Shown piece after piece: positions 11,030 to 21,475 of a DNA stretch of 64,000 nt. Origin of the DNA: Fasciolopsis buskii. Its lineage: Eukaryota > Platyhelminthes > Trematoda > Plagiorchiida > Fasciolidae. The notes under the pieces were generated by a model. It searched no databases. It saw nothing but the letters and a program-made list of their open reading frames with translations, and was not told where the DNA came from. The translations under genes were made by a program, and so were the position numbers. Positions within the stretch are counted from its first letter, which is position 1, and every line of letters begins with the position of its first letter. The stretch is from assembly GCA_008360955.1 (NCBI GenBank), contig LUCM01001617.1:4270-68269 (forward strand). Reading direction: 5' to 3'.

Positions 11030-13200
11030 AGGCAGGTGTTCTGTGGACATGCCCCGACCACCTCAACTTATTCTGAGTAGATGCCTGTTCCAAAGGTTGC
11101 ACCTGGACTAGAACCCGGTACCGTACGCCCAACGTCCGAGTTACTTACAGAATTCTACCAATACTACGAAGACAACAGTGTTCAAACACCAAAAGTCCTT
11201 GCATACGGCCATGTTTCGGAGCCGTAGACCAATATCGACCTTACTGCTGCCATGTATACTCAACCCTTGGTTGATAACCGGATGTCACGCCGACGCCAGA
11301 GATTCTTAACATTAGCAAATACCAATTGAGCCTTCCGCGTGCGCGAAGACACCTCATCTGATATAAGACTGCCAGATGAGATGCGACCGCCCAAGTAACT
11401 AAATCTGTTTACATCATCTAGTTGCTCTCTGAAATAATGAGATTCAGCTTTCAGCCAATCCGGTCTTCCAAAAGCACTTCACACTTCGAAGGTACTAAAC
11501 ACGTACCAAACATACCTACACTATCGTCAGACGATCCAGAAAAACCCGCAACCTACTTGGATCTTCACTCAGTAGCACAACATCGTCCGCATATTTCGAG
11601 TCAGTTTCCTGTCTGAGCAGGTATGAATGCCACTATCCTCACATGAGGATAGGGCCACCACAACCATTTCAGTGACAAAGTTAAAAAGGATAGGGGAAAG
11701 GAGTCAACCCTGACGAACACCACTCGTGGTGAATTCGGGTGAAGTACTACCGTAAGCACGAAATCGGCCTCGACTATTCGCGTAGAATGGATCAGTGCAA
11801 TGAATTTTTCTGAAATATTGCTCAATGAGACAACGCCAAAGAACTGCACAATTGACTGAGCCAAACACCGCTTTCGCATCAAGGCAGACAAAAATTGTGG
11901 GTTTACGGAATATGCCTATGTTCTAAGATCGGTCGCGAAGTGAAAATTTAGTAAAAACAATCCCGACCATCCTTGATGAAGGATAGCGACAGTCCATCTG
12001 ATCCAGATGCCCTGTATCTTCCAAGAGAACCTATCTTCTTTATCACTTCCGTTTCCAATGGAGGGCCGGTATCTACCTGTTATTATTCCCATTTTCTTAT
12101 CCACAACTGCTCTCGATCATTTCTCAGACTCTCAGTCAGCTGACGTCTCAGAGATCTACGCGTCTCTTTGCATGCTGCATTTGGGGGGACGGATCTGCGA
12201 GCATCTAGGAGTGCAACTGAGGTCGAGGATATCCATCGCCTCTAGGATCTATGTGGCAAAGAGTTCAACGCAGAAGTTGCTGTTGAGCGCAGAGCTTCTT
12301 TGATCTATTCCCAGTGTTCGCTCGGAACCCGGGCATTCTCTTGGGACGACAAGCACATTGAGAGTTCTGATTGGAATCATAGTCGGCGGTTATCGTCTAA
12401 AATCAGTTTTCCAGGACAAGTTGTTTTCGTGCCGATGTGACCACGGACTAGGCGCAAACAAAAGCGAGTACGGACCAAAGCATGATCTGAGTCCACAGTA
12501 GTGGACCAGAATGATTGGCAAACCTCAATTGATCCACGACACCGGTGACCGATCGCAATGTGACCAATCTGAGTCCAACGCTGGGAAGGCGGAGGTCCCA
12601 GGTGAGCCGATGTCGCTTTTTATGACAAAATTTGGGTCGTTAAAAACAGCTTGTGGTTAGGACGAAGTTGGACGAGGAGATCTATGTTGTTGGTGCGATT
12701 GGCTGGGACAGAAAATCGACCTTCTTTAAGTATCCAAGTTGGGTGTTAAAATCATCAACAACGACCACAACCTCCGTTGAAAGCACACCGCGGAGAAAGC
12801 GAGCTAACTCCCGGTAGGGCTCGTCTTTCGCTTCGCAGGAGTTACAATCGATGGGCGTAAAGACAGACACGACGAACAACCAACAACGCTTCATTCAACT
12901 ACTACCGACAAGTGAAGAACCGTTCAACCGAAATGCACATGAACGACTGTTGACTGGGATCTAGTCTAGCAATGCACGCTCCGCTCACATGTTCAGAGCC
13001 ATCCCAATTCCAGACTGACCACGAACGCTTGAAACCGGATCACTGGATACGCGAAGAGCGAGACGAATGAGGTTGCATCTCGGCTACGAAGAATGATCAC
13101 GGGAATGGGATCCTGTATGCGAGTTCCGAAGGCATCATGCACCCTTAAAAGTTTCAAGAGTTCTCGCTAGGGTGTGCGGACAATGAAGGCAGTTAAGTAA
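11030..13200 (-). mobile_element. RTE family 2, C-terminus, RT and endonuclease
   Basis: On the minus strand the order is EN (about 13,050 to 12,680), linker, RT (about 12,300 to 11,450), C-terminal part (about 11,300 to 11,030). The EN piece at 12,682-12,894 shows VVVVDDFNTQLG, matching the GDFNAQVG box. About 12,930-12,990 matches the EN block around LDWIP of family 1. The RT piece shows TTSGVRQG-like coding near 11,700-11,730 and a well kept KYADDVVLLSEDPSRL at about 11,600-11,550. Frameshifts and stops are frequent, so it is inactive. Family 2 differs clearly from family 1 and looks older. Confidence 0.75.
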
Positions 13201-13339
13201 AGTGAACATTTAGGTCTAATCAATGCTTGCAAATTGCTTCTTACCCTTTCAGTTACGCTGCCATCCGATAAATCCATCGAACCGCAATTCCTCGTGGAAA
13301 CTTGCTTGGTTCCTGTATCGGAAGAGCGGAAATTAGAAA

Positions 13340-13565
13340 GGTTTCCTGCAGAAAGGATGCTGGAGGTATTTGGGCTACCGGTACGTCACGGATGGTCACA
13401 CCGCAGAAGGGGAACCCTAACTGGAGCCAATGACCCGAAATGCAGTGGGAGTTAGCCCACCACGGAAACTCGGAGTAGGCGTACACTGATCACTACCGAC
13501 CGCGCTCGGTGCAATGGATAGTGCGGTCCTGATTATCTTGCATGACGACCGATGCCGTGTTGAAT
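13340..13565. repeat. Unidentified dispersed repeat, copy 2 (partner about 5,325-5,645)
   Basis: This shares ordered blocks with 5,325-5,645 and lies between the family 2 endonuclease and the 3' tail of the family 1 insertion. It may be the 5' untranslated part of family 2. No coding motif is visible. Confidence 0.45.
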
Positions 13566-13980
13566 TCGTTTTGCTTGTGCTGTTCACAGAAGTTTTGGGA
13601 TCAACACTAATAGTGGACGATTGGGGCCCTCAACCAAAGGCTTTCAGTGGAAGGCCATATAGTCATCATTATCATCAGCGTTCAACGTTAAACAGCAAGG
13701 CAAACTTCCCCAGAGTTACACGGTTATATAAAAAAAGACGGAATATCCAACGGGAACAGGAAGTGGACCTACACAGGCGGGAAACGATAAGATGCTGCTG
13801 CAGCCAACACACGAAACACAGTCTAACTGTACAAACGCACGTGTTTTCAATCATTCTGATTCGATAGAAAATGACAACACGATCGCCACTGTTCACGGTT
13901 CACTGCAATATCCTTAAGTGCATCCAGCCAGCAAGTCGACTAGTCTCGGACCCCAACCACGAAGGCGTGAGACACCTACT

Positions 13981-14475
13981 CTACCTAACTTCGCTGTACA
14001 TGTTCTCATCCCACCTTTCCATGTCATGTTGGTCTTCACATGCCTTCTTCCATTCCTTGGAAGAAACACAAAATAGGGCACGATATGGTAGACGACTGTT
14101 CGCCGTACGCAACACGTGATCCAACCAGCGTAGTCTAACAAGTTTCATACGCTGAAACAAGCTGTTCTCAGAAGTGGCACCCAATACCAGATCCCTAACC
14201 TCAATATTACTCACCCGGTCACTCCATCCAATCCTAGCTATACTACGGAGACATCCGTGGTCGAAAACCTCCAACCGACGAACATCTCCCACACGCATAC
14301 TCCATGTCTCGCAACGATACCACAGAACTGAATGCACTGCAGCAGAGTACACACGACCTTTCAACTTCAGTGAAATATCAGGCAGACGCCACAAGTGCTT
14401 CAGTCCAGCGTGAGCTGCTCGAGCCTTCGATATATGCGTGTTCACCTCCATTGCCGAGCTACCATTGTTTGACAC
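13981..14475 (-). pseudogene. RTE family 1 C-terminal domain ORF
   Basis: An open stretch of 164 codons covers the region after the RT palm: NGSSAMEVNTHISKARAA near the start, RCETWSMRVGDVRRL in the middle, then FDHGCLRSIARIGWSDRVSN and LRWLDHVLRTANSRLPYRAL. This order is typical of the C-terminal part of RTE-type polyproteins. It is not a separate gene; the Met is internal to the polyprotein. A nearly identical ORF lies at 23,177-23,671. Its function in retrotransposition is not known to me. Confidence 0.8.
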
Positions 14476-14479
14476 GCAG

Positions 14480-14776
14480 CTACCAAGGTAGGTGAAAATG
14501 GTCCACAGTCGCTATTTGTTCTCCATCCAGTATCAAGTTCGGCGCTGCTGCCGTCCAGTCCTGTAACGGCACTTTGCATTTTGAAGGTGCAAAGCACATG
14601 CCAAACCGAGCGACCGATCTCGAGGGTATGTATAGTGCACGTTGTACACGGTCTGCAGACTCGAACAGACACACGACGTCGTCTGCGTAGTCCAGTTCAC
14701 ATAGATTCCCTCCATTTCCCAGTTCGACTCGTACATCCCGGAGATCTCCTGAAGCATCTTCCATCACCTCGTCCAA
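14480..14776 (-). pseudogene. RTE family 1 RT palm with YADD
   Basis: A 98-codon open stretch carries VMEDASGDLRDVRVELGNGG, then LDYADDVVCLF, the RT motif C with both catalytic Asp, then CFAPSKCKVPLQDW and LILDGEQI. It continues the RT from the ORF at 14,697-15,287 in another frame, so at least one frameshift separates motif A from motif C. Matching ORFs occur at 22,318-22,614 and 23,676-23,972. Confidence 0.85.
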
Positions 14777-15287
14777 GACGAAGTTGAACAGGATGGAGAG
14801 ATCGGACGCCCTTGTCGAACACCGCTAGTCGTTTCGAATGAACTTGATAGCTCACCGTATACCTAACGCGACCATAGGTATGCGAGTACAATGCTCGCAA
14901 CAGGTTCACAAACTTCGTTGGCATACCCTTCCGGTGGAGAGCACTGAATATTGCCGGTTGATCCACGGAGTCCAAAGCACCTTTGAAGTCGAGGAAGACT
15001 ACGATCGTAGGGCGGCGGTGTGTGTGGCGCGTTTCGATTATCTGCCAGAGAGTGAATATCTGGTCGATGCAACCTCGACCTGGAGGGAATCCGGCCGGCT
15101 GTTCGCGGATATTACTCTCGCGAAGCGGTGTCAAACAGTGCAGCAATATCGAAACCAACACCTTATTAAATATCGGAATTAAACTAATCCCACGATGATT
15201 GCCACACTCACTCCATGTGCCCTTCTTGAAGATGAGCACAATCAGTGACTCACCCCACGATAACGGAATACGGCTCCTTCGTGCCAA
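14697..15287 (-). pseudogene. RTE family 1 RT fingers and motif A
   Basis: A 196-codon open stretch with the RT fingers (LIVLIFKKG, NHRGISLIPIFNK), the QPAGFPPGRGCIDQIF box, and motif A in VVFLDFKGALDSVD. After motif A the frame shifts, so the SGVRQG box is not read in this frame. It overlaps the YADD ORF. The sequence is nearly identical to the equivalent part of 23,893-24,786. Confidence 0.85.
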
Positions 15288-16225
15288 ATATCATTGGAAA
15301 GCAAGGAGGTAAGTGATTTCATCAGAGCTTCTCCAACCCAATTGAAAAAGAACATGGGGGAAGGTCGTCGCGGGCACCGGCTGCTTTTCCCCTCTGTCAG
15401 AGAAGCCGAAACATTCGACTGCACTTTTCACTTCCGTTAGGGAATCAGGTTTTACACCTCCACTTCAGACGTTCGGACTAAATACGTATGGCCAACCTAA
15501 ACTGCATCCTGAAATGCTTCTGCCCAACGTCCAAGCCTTTGTTGTCTTACGTGAATGACTCTCCAGTCCTATACGCACACGACTTCACTAGCCGAAGTTA
15601 TCGCCGCCCACCGCTGGTCGCGTATAAGCTTAAACAGCCTTCGGACTGCTACCTCAAGGGGCCGCCTTCCTCCATATTTCGGCTACCTTAAACCCACCAG
15701 TTTTTCGCGGCCATCCTAAGGCTTATCGTCAACTAACGCCACTGCAAACTGCCGACGCATCTTATTCCCACTTCCTTTGGTTAGTTAGGAGCCAGCTTTC
15801 TTGGGCTCCATTAGACCCAGTCTGTCTTTGATTGAACACTAGATTCCTAGGACCACCAGGCGCAAATCTGGCTGTCAAACGGCATAGCCTGCTAAGTTAA
15901 TTTCCATGCTCGTCAAAGTTCTTAGTTTCTCGGATAGTTTACGTTCATAGCTGTTGCGAACGGCCAAAACAGACAAACGTTCGACACCCAATCGGGTATG
16001 TGGCCTGCGCGAGGACCATTCAAGCTAGTCCAGCAAAAATCGCAATTAAAACTAACGGCATGCGTCCGATTCACGTACGTAGCTCTCAGTATGATCTACA
16101 GTTCTGCGAACAGAACCGCGCCAACGGTAGCTAAACTGCGATATGGTCCAATCTGACTTGAAGTACCTGTCCGTAGTAGAACGCCCTCGTCGCCAGTTGC
16201 GACGCGAACTGTCGGGAAATTCGTG

Positions 16226-16498
16226 CTAGAATAGAAATAAATGATTTATCTGCCCGCACAAAATTGGAGAATCATTTCCCCTGTTAGTCGTTTGCTGAGC
16301 AGGCACGGCACACCGCCCACCTAAACAGGACTCCGATGCACTAAGTTTTCCAACTTGTGCATTAAAGTCACCTGCTACCACTACAATGTCAGAGCGTTTG
16401 CTCTTCCGAACAAGAGTGACGAGGTTATCGTAAAACTTGTCTTTCTCCATGTCAGTGATGCAGTCTGTTGGAGATAACAAATAAAATGCGCTTAACAC
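16226..16498 (-). pseudogene. RTE family 1 endonuclease fragment
   Basis: A 90-codon open stretch encodes part of an APE-type endonuclease: SPTDCITDMEKDKFYDNL, then VVVAGDFNAQVGKL, where the GDFN box holds the active-site Asp and Asn of the family. It ends in a stop after ILCGQINHLFLF. The N-terminal half of EN lies in 16,500-16,860 on the same strand, including a TGTCTCCTGAAGTG block shared with the plus copy at 31.8 kb. Confidence 0.8.
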
Positions 16499-16869
16499 AA
16501 TTATCCTTCCGGACGCCGACTGATCCTTGCAGTCTCATGGCGCACAAGCGACTGTTGACTGGGATCCAATCTAAAAGGGCTGCTTCAGCCTTCTCACTCA
16601 AGACTATTCCTACACCACGTTGACCCACAGCTTGAGCTGCTTTGTCTCCTGAAGTGTGCAGGAAATATCCTGACGAGACATTTGGCTTAGTTATTCGAAT
16701 TACTCTACTGGAATCTTGAACTCGTGTTCCACTGACGCATCAGACATCAATCGAAAGTGAATCCACTGTCAGCTAAACACGTCTGTTGGTCGGTTTGTAT
16801 TAGAGTGATCACGTTGAAGGAACCGAGATTCAGAGGCTGACGAAGCTTGAGGCAACCGCATTGTACAAT

Positions 16870-18110
16870 TCGGCGGTGAAAAATGCGTGCCAGACACATC
16901 CACACTGACATTCGGACGACGTGAAGAGATCGCAACCGATCTGGGTCCTCAGCGAACAACATAACGTCGTCCGCATGTTTTAAGTCCAGCAACACAGTAC
17001 CTGAGAAAATATCAATGCAATCATTCTCATGTGAGTATACGACGATTCTCGTGACCACCTCAATGTCAACGTTGAAAAAGGTGAGGGGAGACAATCCAAA
17101 AGAACATCGATTTCCGTGGTGAACTCCGGTGGAAGAAGGCCGTAAGGATGAACTTGGAGGCGGTTGTTCCATTACAGAGGTTAGAAAAGTGAAATAAATT
17201 TTGCTCGAACAATCTTCAATAAGAAGTAGCACTAGAGAACTGCTAAACGACTGGGTCAAGCGGGACATGCAGATCAAGAAAGAGAGATCACAGATCTAAG
17301 GAATGTATATCTGTGCTTAGAAATTTGTTCCATACAATATCGAGTCCGAAACCGGACTGGTTATCACGCGTACGCCTGTAGCGAGCAACACATAATAGGC
17401 GGAGAATAATGCCCGCGAACAACTTAGATGCGACACCTAGAAAATTAATTCTGTGATTTTTGCATGAGGATCTATCCACCTTTTTGTAAACAGGTACAAT
17501 CATACATTGAGACCAGCCGTTCGGAATTAGTTGCTAAACTGACGCTGAGTTTTGCAAACTCCTATGTTAACACATGACCGACGCCCTTGAAAAAGGATGG
17601 AGACAGCTAATTTGGTTCATTTGCTCTATACGCTTTAAAAAACCTATCTCCTTAATGACTTCCATTTCTGGCAGAGGACCGTTAGCTATCTATATTATTG
17701 CACTCCCTAGCATAAATGATGTCCGTCGTGGAACTGTCTTTTGAAATGCCCTGCCCAACGCCCCTGAGAATGAGTCAGTAAGCTGCCGGATTATTTGATC
17801 ACTTCACTCATACTCAGCTTCCATGAACCAGTACTACGAAAAAGCCAATACAAATTTGGTTTATTGCAGATGGCCACAGTATTCTCCTATCTATCACCAT
17901 CCGTGGTCATTCCCCAGGCTCCAGCTCAGCTTACGTCCCAGGGTTCACATCCATCATTGTATATGGCATGCGGGAAGACGGATTTCCGAGGGTCCAACAA
18001 AGAAACTCAAGTCAAGAATATTCGTCGCTTCTGATGTCCATGTGACGAGATTCAGCGTAGCGGTCACCACTGAGTGTAGGGCACTCTCGATACAGTGAAA
18101 CAACAATTTT
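16870..18110 (-). mobile_element. RTE family 2, RT fragment
   Basis: The minus strand encodes RT pieces: at 17,288-17,503 IVPVYKKVDRSSCKNH and GVASKLFAGIILRLL (the finger and ASKLxA box), and at about 17,010-16,890 LLDLKHADDVMLFAEDPDRL, a YADD box with His for Tyr. The upstream linker (17,860-18,090) resembles 12,090-12,300 of the other family 2 copy. An open stretch at 16,747-17,277 fuses this RT to the EN start of family 1, an accidental product of the insertion junction. Confidence 0.75.
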
Positions 18111-19755
18111 CTAAGCGCGGTGTGCTGATCCGCGGGAAGATTACCTTCTTGATGTGTTCATCCACCAAACATCCAATAACATAAACATGTTCCTGGTCTA
18201 GACTCAGTAATGGCTGTTCTGCATCCGGAGACAAATAGACGATCTTTTTGTGATAAGGAAACACCGTCCGTGCACATCGTTCGTGCTTTCCGATCTGCGT
18301 GGGGGAGAAGGGTGAAGAACAGCAACAGATTTGTGTAAACCAAAACAGTTTTCCAAAAAAATATTTTTGAACAAGAACACAGAAGTAATTTATTGTACAA
18401 GTTAGTGCACCGTTGTCTAAAAAGTCAACCAATCACCAATCTATCGTTCAAGAACGATGACTAGTATCAAGTTTTCCGAATTATCTCCATAAGCTGAAAC
18501 CTCTAACCTACAGCTAGCATTTACGTCTCGTTATCTTGGCCTTTCCAAATAGTGAGTCAAACTTGGCAACCTACCGGATGCTGATCGATTGATGAGGTTT
18601 AATTCTCTCTCAAACGTGCATCCAGAGAAAGAAATGAACGCACAAAGTAATCCGGTTTCCGTTAGTAGTCGGGATGCGATTGGCGAGCTGAACACGCGAC
18701 CGGATGTAGCCCATCTCATTTACCTGTCTCGGGCTTACCCGGTTGGACACCAAAAGCAACGGTATCAACTTGGAAGCATCTGAAAACAATTTCAGTGATC
18801 ACTGGGTATTGAGTTTGATATGCATGCGAATGCACAAGCATACATACACACGCAGGGGGTTGTGACAAGGACCTGAGAGGGGGTGTGGGTAGGTGCACAT
18901 TTACGTCTCGTGATGCGAGGTTGCGAACAGCGATCTTGAGAAAGCTCGGGCGTTGATTGGGATAATTACCGAACCTAACTGAATTGAAGGAATTGCAAGA
19001 TGGCATGAGGTAACCTTACCACCTTTGCTCAAATAATAACACTGGCTATCATTTCGTCTAATTGGTTATTACCCTGGGCTATTAACGCACCTTGGGTATT
19101 AAAAGAAATCTGGTACTTTCATAAGCAATCCAGCATCAAGTGCGCAGCTTTCTCGCCTCCAACGTTTGGTCATTGCAGCAGCTTTTCTAGTATTGAACTA
19201 CTTGCACGTAGCCGGTGAATTTTCTGCGCACTGCATCTCTAATTTCGAACTCGCCTTGCATTAACTGTAAATCATTTGAGCATGTTCTCAAAACTAAGAT
19301 ACTACAGACAATCCCAAGCTCAATTTTGTATCCACTGTGAATTCTGGTCATTTTCACACAACTCAGGGGAGATGAATGTTAATGAAGTTGCAAAGAAGCA
19401 AAAATGACCTAATTTCGACAGCGCATATACAGAGGACCATTGACTGTAAAATTGTTGGCTTTTCAAAATCTTGGGTTTCAAATGACGCGCCGTTGTGCAC
19501 GTCAATGGGGATTCTTAAGCAGATGGGCGGCTCACATAAAGGATAGGGATGGACCTTGCTATTCGGCCCAAAGATCCAGCTTTTACCCTAATTTCACCAT
19601 TTATCCTCTATTATTGTCTAAGCAAAAGGGAATGATTATTAATGATGTCCAGGATCATCAGCCAAAACGGCCCGGTGATAAACATAAGCATACGTAAAAA
19701 TGCTAATTTGGCGGCCAAATTAATCACCTTCACTTGAAATCGCACACGCATATAC

Positions 19756-19757
<2 letters not shown>
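18111..19757. other. No recognisable gene or repeat
   Basis: Short ORFs on both strands (up to 122 codons at 18,064-18,432 minus) carry no motif I recognise. Base composition is more AT-rich around 18.3 and 19.3 kb. Nothing else stands out. Confidence 0.5.
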
Positions 19758-19794
<37 letters not shown>

Positions 19795-19796
19795 TG
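19758..19796. repeat. (TA)n microsatellite, left of hairpin
   Basis: About 39 bases of TA dinucleotide, 40 bases before the left arm of the inverted repeat at 19,837. Confidence 0.95.
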
Positions 19797-19836
19797 AGTG
19801 GAAATATCTGCAGCTCAGGTTGCATATTTTAGAGGT

Positions 19837-19969
19837 TAGAAGGCACACACTGAGTTATAACGTCTATTGTGATGTTTCGATCCAAACTAGGACTCGCTGA
19901 CACGTTTGACGAGTCCTAGTTTGGATCGAAACATCACAATAAACGTTATAACTCAGTGTACGCCTTCTA
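19837..19969. repeat. Long near-perfect hairpin, possible ribozyme relic
   Basis: The left arm is 19,837-19,896 and the right arm 19,910-19,969, each 60 bases, with three mismatches and a 13-base loop. Both arms contain GGATCGAAAC facing outward. The right arm with the loop edge reads TTGACGAGTCC, then six bases, then GGATCGAAAC. That spacing recalls the two conserved boxes of a hammerhead ribozyme (CUGANGA and GAAA), but the first box has T for its first C and I can build no proper stem I or III. It is flanked on both sides by (TA)n. It may be a fold-back copy of a PLE-type terminal repeat. Confidence 0.9.
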
Positions 19970-19977
19970 GCCCCTGA

Positions 19978-20000
19978 TATATATATATATATATATATAC
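19978..20000. repeat. (TA)n microsatellite, right of hairpin
   Basis: About 22 bases of TA dinucleotide starting 8 bases after the right hairpin arm. With the left tract it brackets the hairpin as a unit. Confidence 0.92.
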
Positions 20001-21179
20001 ATATGAAATGTTAGGTTCGTCAACACTTACCACATAGGATTCGAATCCGACACACTGAGCACGACATGCAGATGCCAAGGGACCGCTGGGATTGAAGTTA
20101 GTCAGGTGTAAACTGAGAGGGGTTTTAGAAGCCCTGTTAGCTCCGTATGCTCTACATACTTGTTGGGCAAATTTGCTGCACTCCTACACAATCCGATAGG
20201 CGAAGTACGGTGAAAAAAGTTACCTTTTTGGACATTTCCTTTTCATACGTGCAGTCTATACACACCACAAGACCTTCCACAAGGCCTTGCTGCAGTCTGG
20301 TTTTGGTTAGTTGTTTTTGTAAGCGCTTGCTGCAGTACGTTCCATCACCAATTTGCTTACGGATCAACTGACGGGTCCGTTCCTTTTTTCGACATTTTTC
20401 TTCTTTTCGCATTATTTTTCTTTTCGCCACTTTTCGAAGATAAGTACGCTCAGATTTTTTGGGCTATTGGTAACATCGTGAGCATGAAACGACTAAGTGC
20501 ATACCTGCCGATTCCCCGGTGACATCACAAGCTACATGAAAGTGTACAATAAAAAACCGACATGTACACCAATCCCATTTAACTGAGGATAGTTTAAAAA
20601 AATCAACTGGTAAAAAGGAGGACAAAAATGGACCCAATCTCACAAAACGCTGAAGGGAGTGTGCGCATAAATTGTTACGCCGAAAACCGAGTTATAGTGC
20701 TGTTTGATCTGCAGATTGAATAGTAAAGAAAAATGACCAATGGGCATTATCACAGACCGTCTGTTGAGGATCAGCTTCATTTTCTTTTACAATCATCCTC
20801 GTGGAAGGCTCCTATAAATCAGGATGGAGGAGAATAAGTTTGAAACATGAGTTTATCCACAAGTCGCGACGAACCTCCCAGGATCCCAACGCCAATCAGC
20901 ACCAGACCAATGAAGTTCCGGGTCTATCGACAATTGCCACATAGTAATTATAATCGCTGAGTTAAACAGCCCGACTAGCTCATTGATCGTTGGGTTTATC
21001 CCAGAGTTACACGCTACCACGAAAAGAATGAATATGCAAGACAGAAAGAAGAACCTGGAGAGGGAGGGAAAAGAATGGCGCATCAGTACCCACGTTCCTC
21101 GGTAAGGTGGAGAGGGTGTCGCAGGATGCGAGGTGTCTTTTAAGCTTGGTGATCTCTGGGAATGCTCCTAAAAGAACGT
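20001..21179. other. No recognisable gene; pyrimidine-rich tract
   Basis: No known coding motif. A T/C-rich stretch lies at about 20,375-20,445. ORFs opposite it (20,152-20,430 minus) are Lys/Arg-rich only because of that tract. Confidence 0.5.
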
Positions 21180-21473
21180 GTGTTGAACAACCTCTCCCGA
21201 GGAAGTCGTTGTCTTTTTGTGGCGGAGCTATTTTTACTAAAGTGAGCAGACTACGAATGCCCAGCACTCTCAACCGGGTTTATTTCACATGACCAATGAA
21301 ACCAACCTGATTGCAAAAGGATTTTACGTCCACATATCGGTACATGGAACCATATTTCAACCACGGGCTACGTCGGACAACAGCAGGCAATGGAAGGGGC
21401 GTTCTGCGAACGCGCAAAAAATTAGGCCCCAAACACTTAATCCATTCTAATCAAATGTCTCCTCCAAAGACCA
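21180..21473 (-). mobile_element. RTE family 2, 3' region (partner 9,990-10,275)
   Basis: High similarity to 9,990-10,275 across the whole stretch, with an insertion of about 12 bases near 21,270. The strand is inferred from the longer family 2 copy. It is cut off at 21,474, where the tail of a family 1 insertion begins. No RT is present. Confidence 0.7.
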
Positions 21474-21475
21474 AA

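Larger units (their letters stand above)
13655..16870 (-). mobile_element. RTE family 1, near full-length copy
   Basis: Read on the minus strand, the EN starts near 16,860 with LNLGSFNV and continues to about 16,230. A linker follows to about 15,300, then RT (about 15,290-14,480), the C-terminal region (14,475-13,981), a 3' UTR, and a TCATCATTATCATC tail seen at 13,660-13,675. EN and RT are the two enzymatic parts that nick the target and prime cDNA synthesis there. The frame is broken several times, between RT motif A and YADD and within the linker, so it is dead. It interrupts a family 2 copy: family 2 sequence resumes at 16,870. It is the best guide here to the whole structure, about 3.2 kb. 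Confidence 0.88.

Noticed and set aside
11700..11740. CTGACGA with an adjacent ACCACTCGTGGT stem, another hammerhead look-alike
   Set aside because: It lies in RT coding sequence of RTE family 2 and is followed by GAAT, not GAAA.
16747..17277. A 176-codon ORF combining RT and endonuclease words
   Set aside because: It crosses the insertion junction between a family 2 RT and a family 1 EN; an accidental fusion, not a gene.
20038..20049. GGATTCGAATCC, similar to a tRNA B box
   Set aside because: It is a simple palindrome; no A box, cloverleaf or acceptor stem is found around it.
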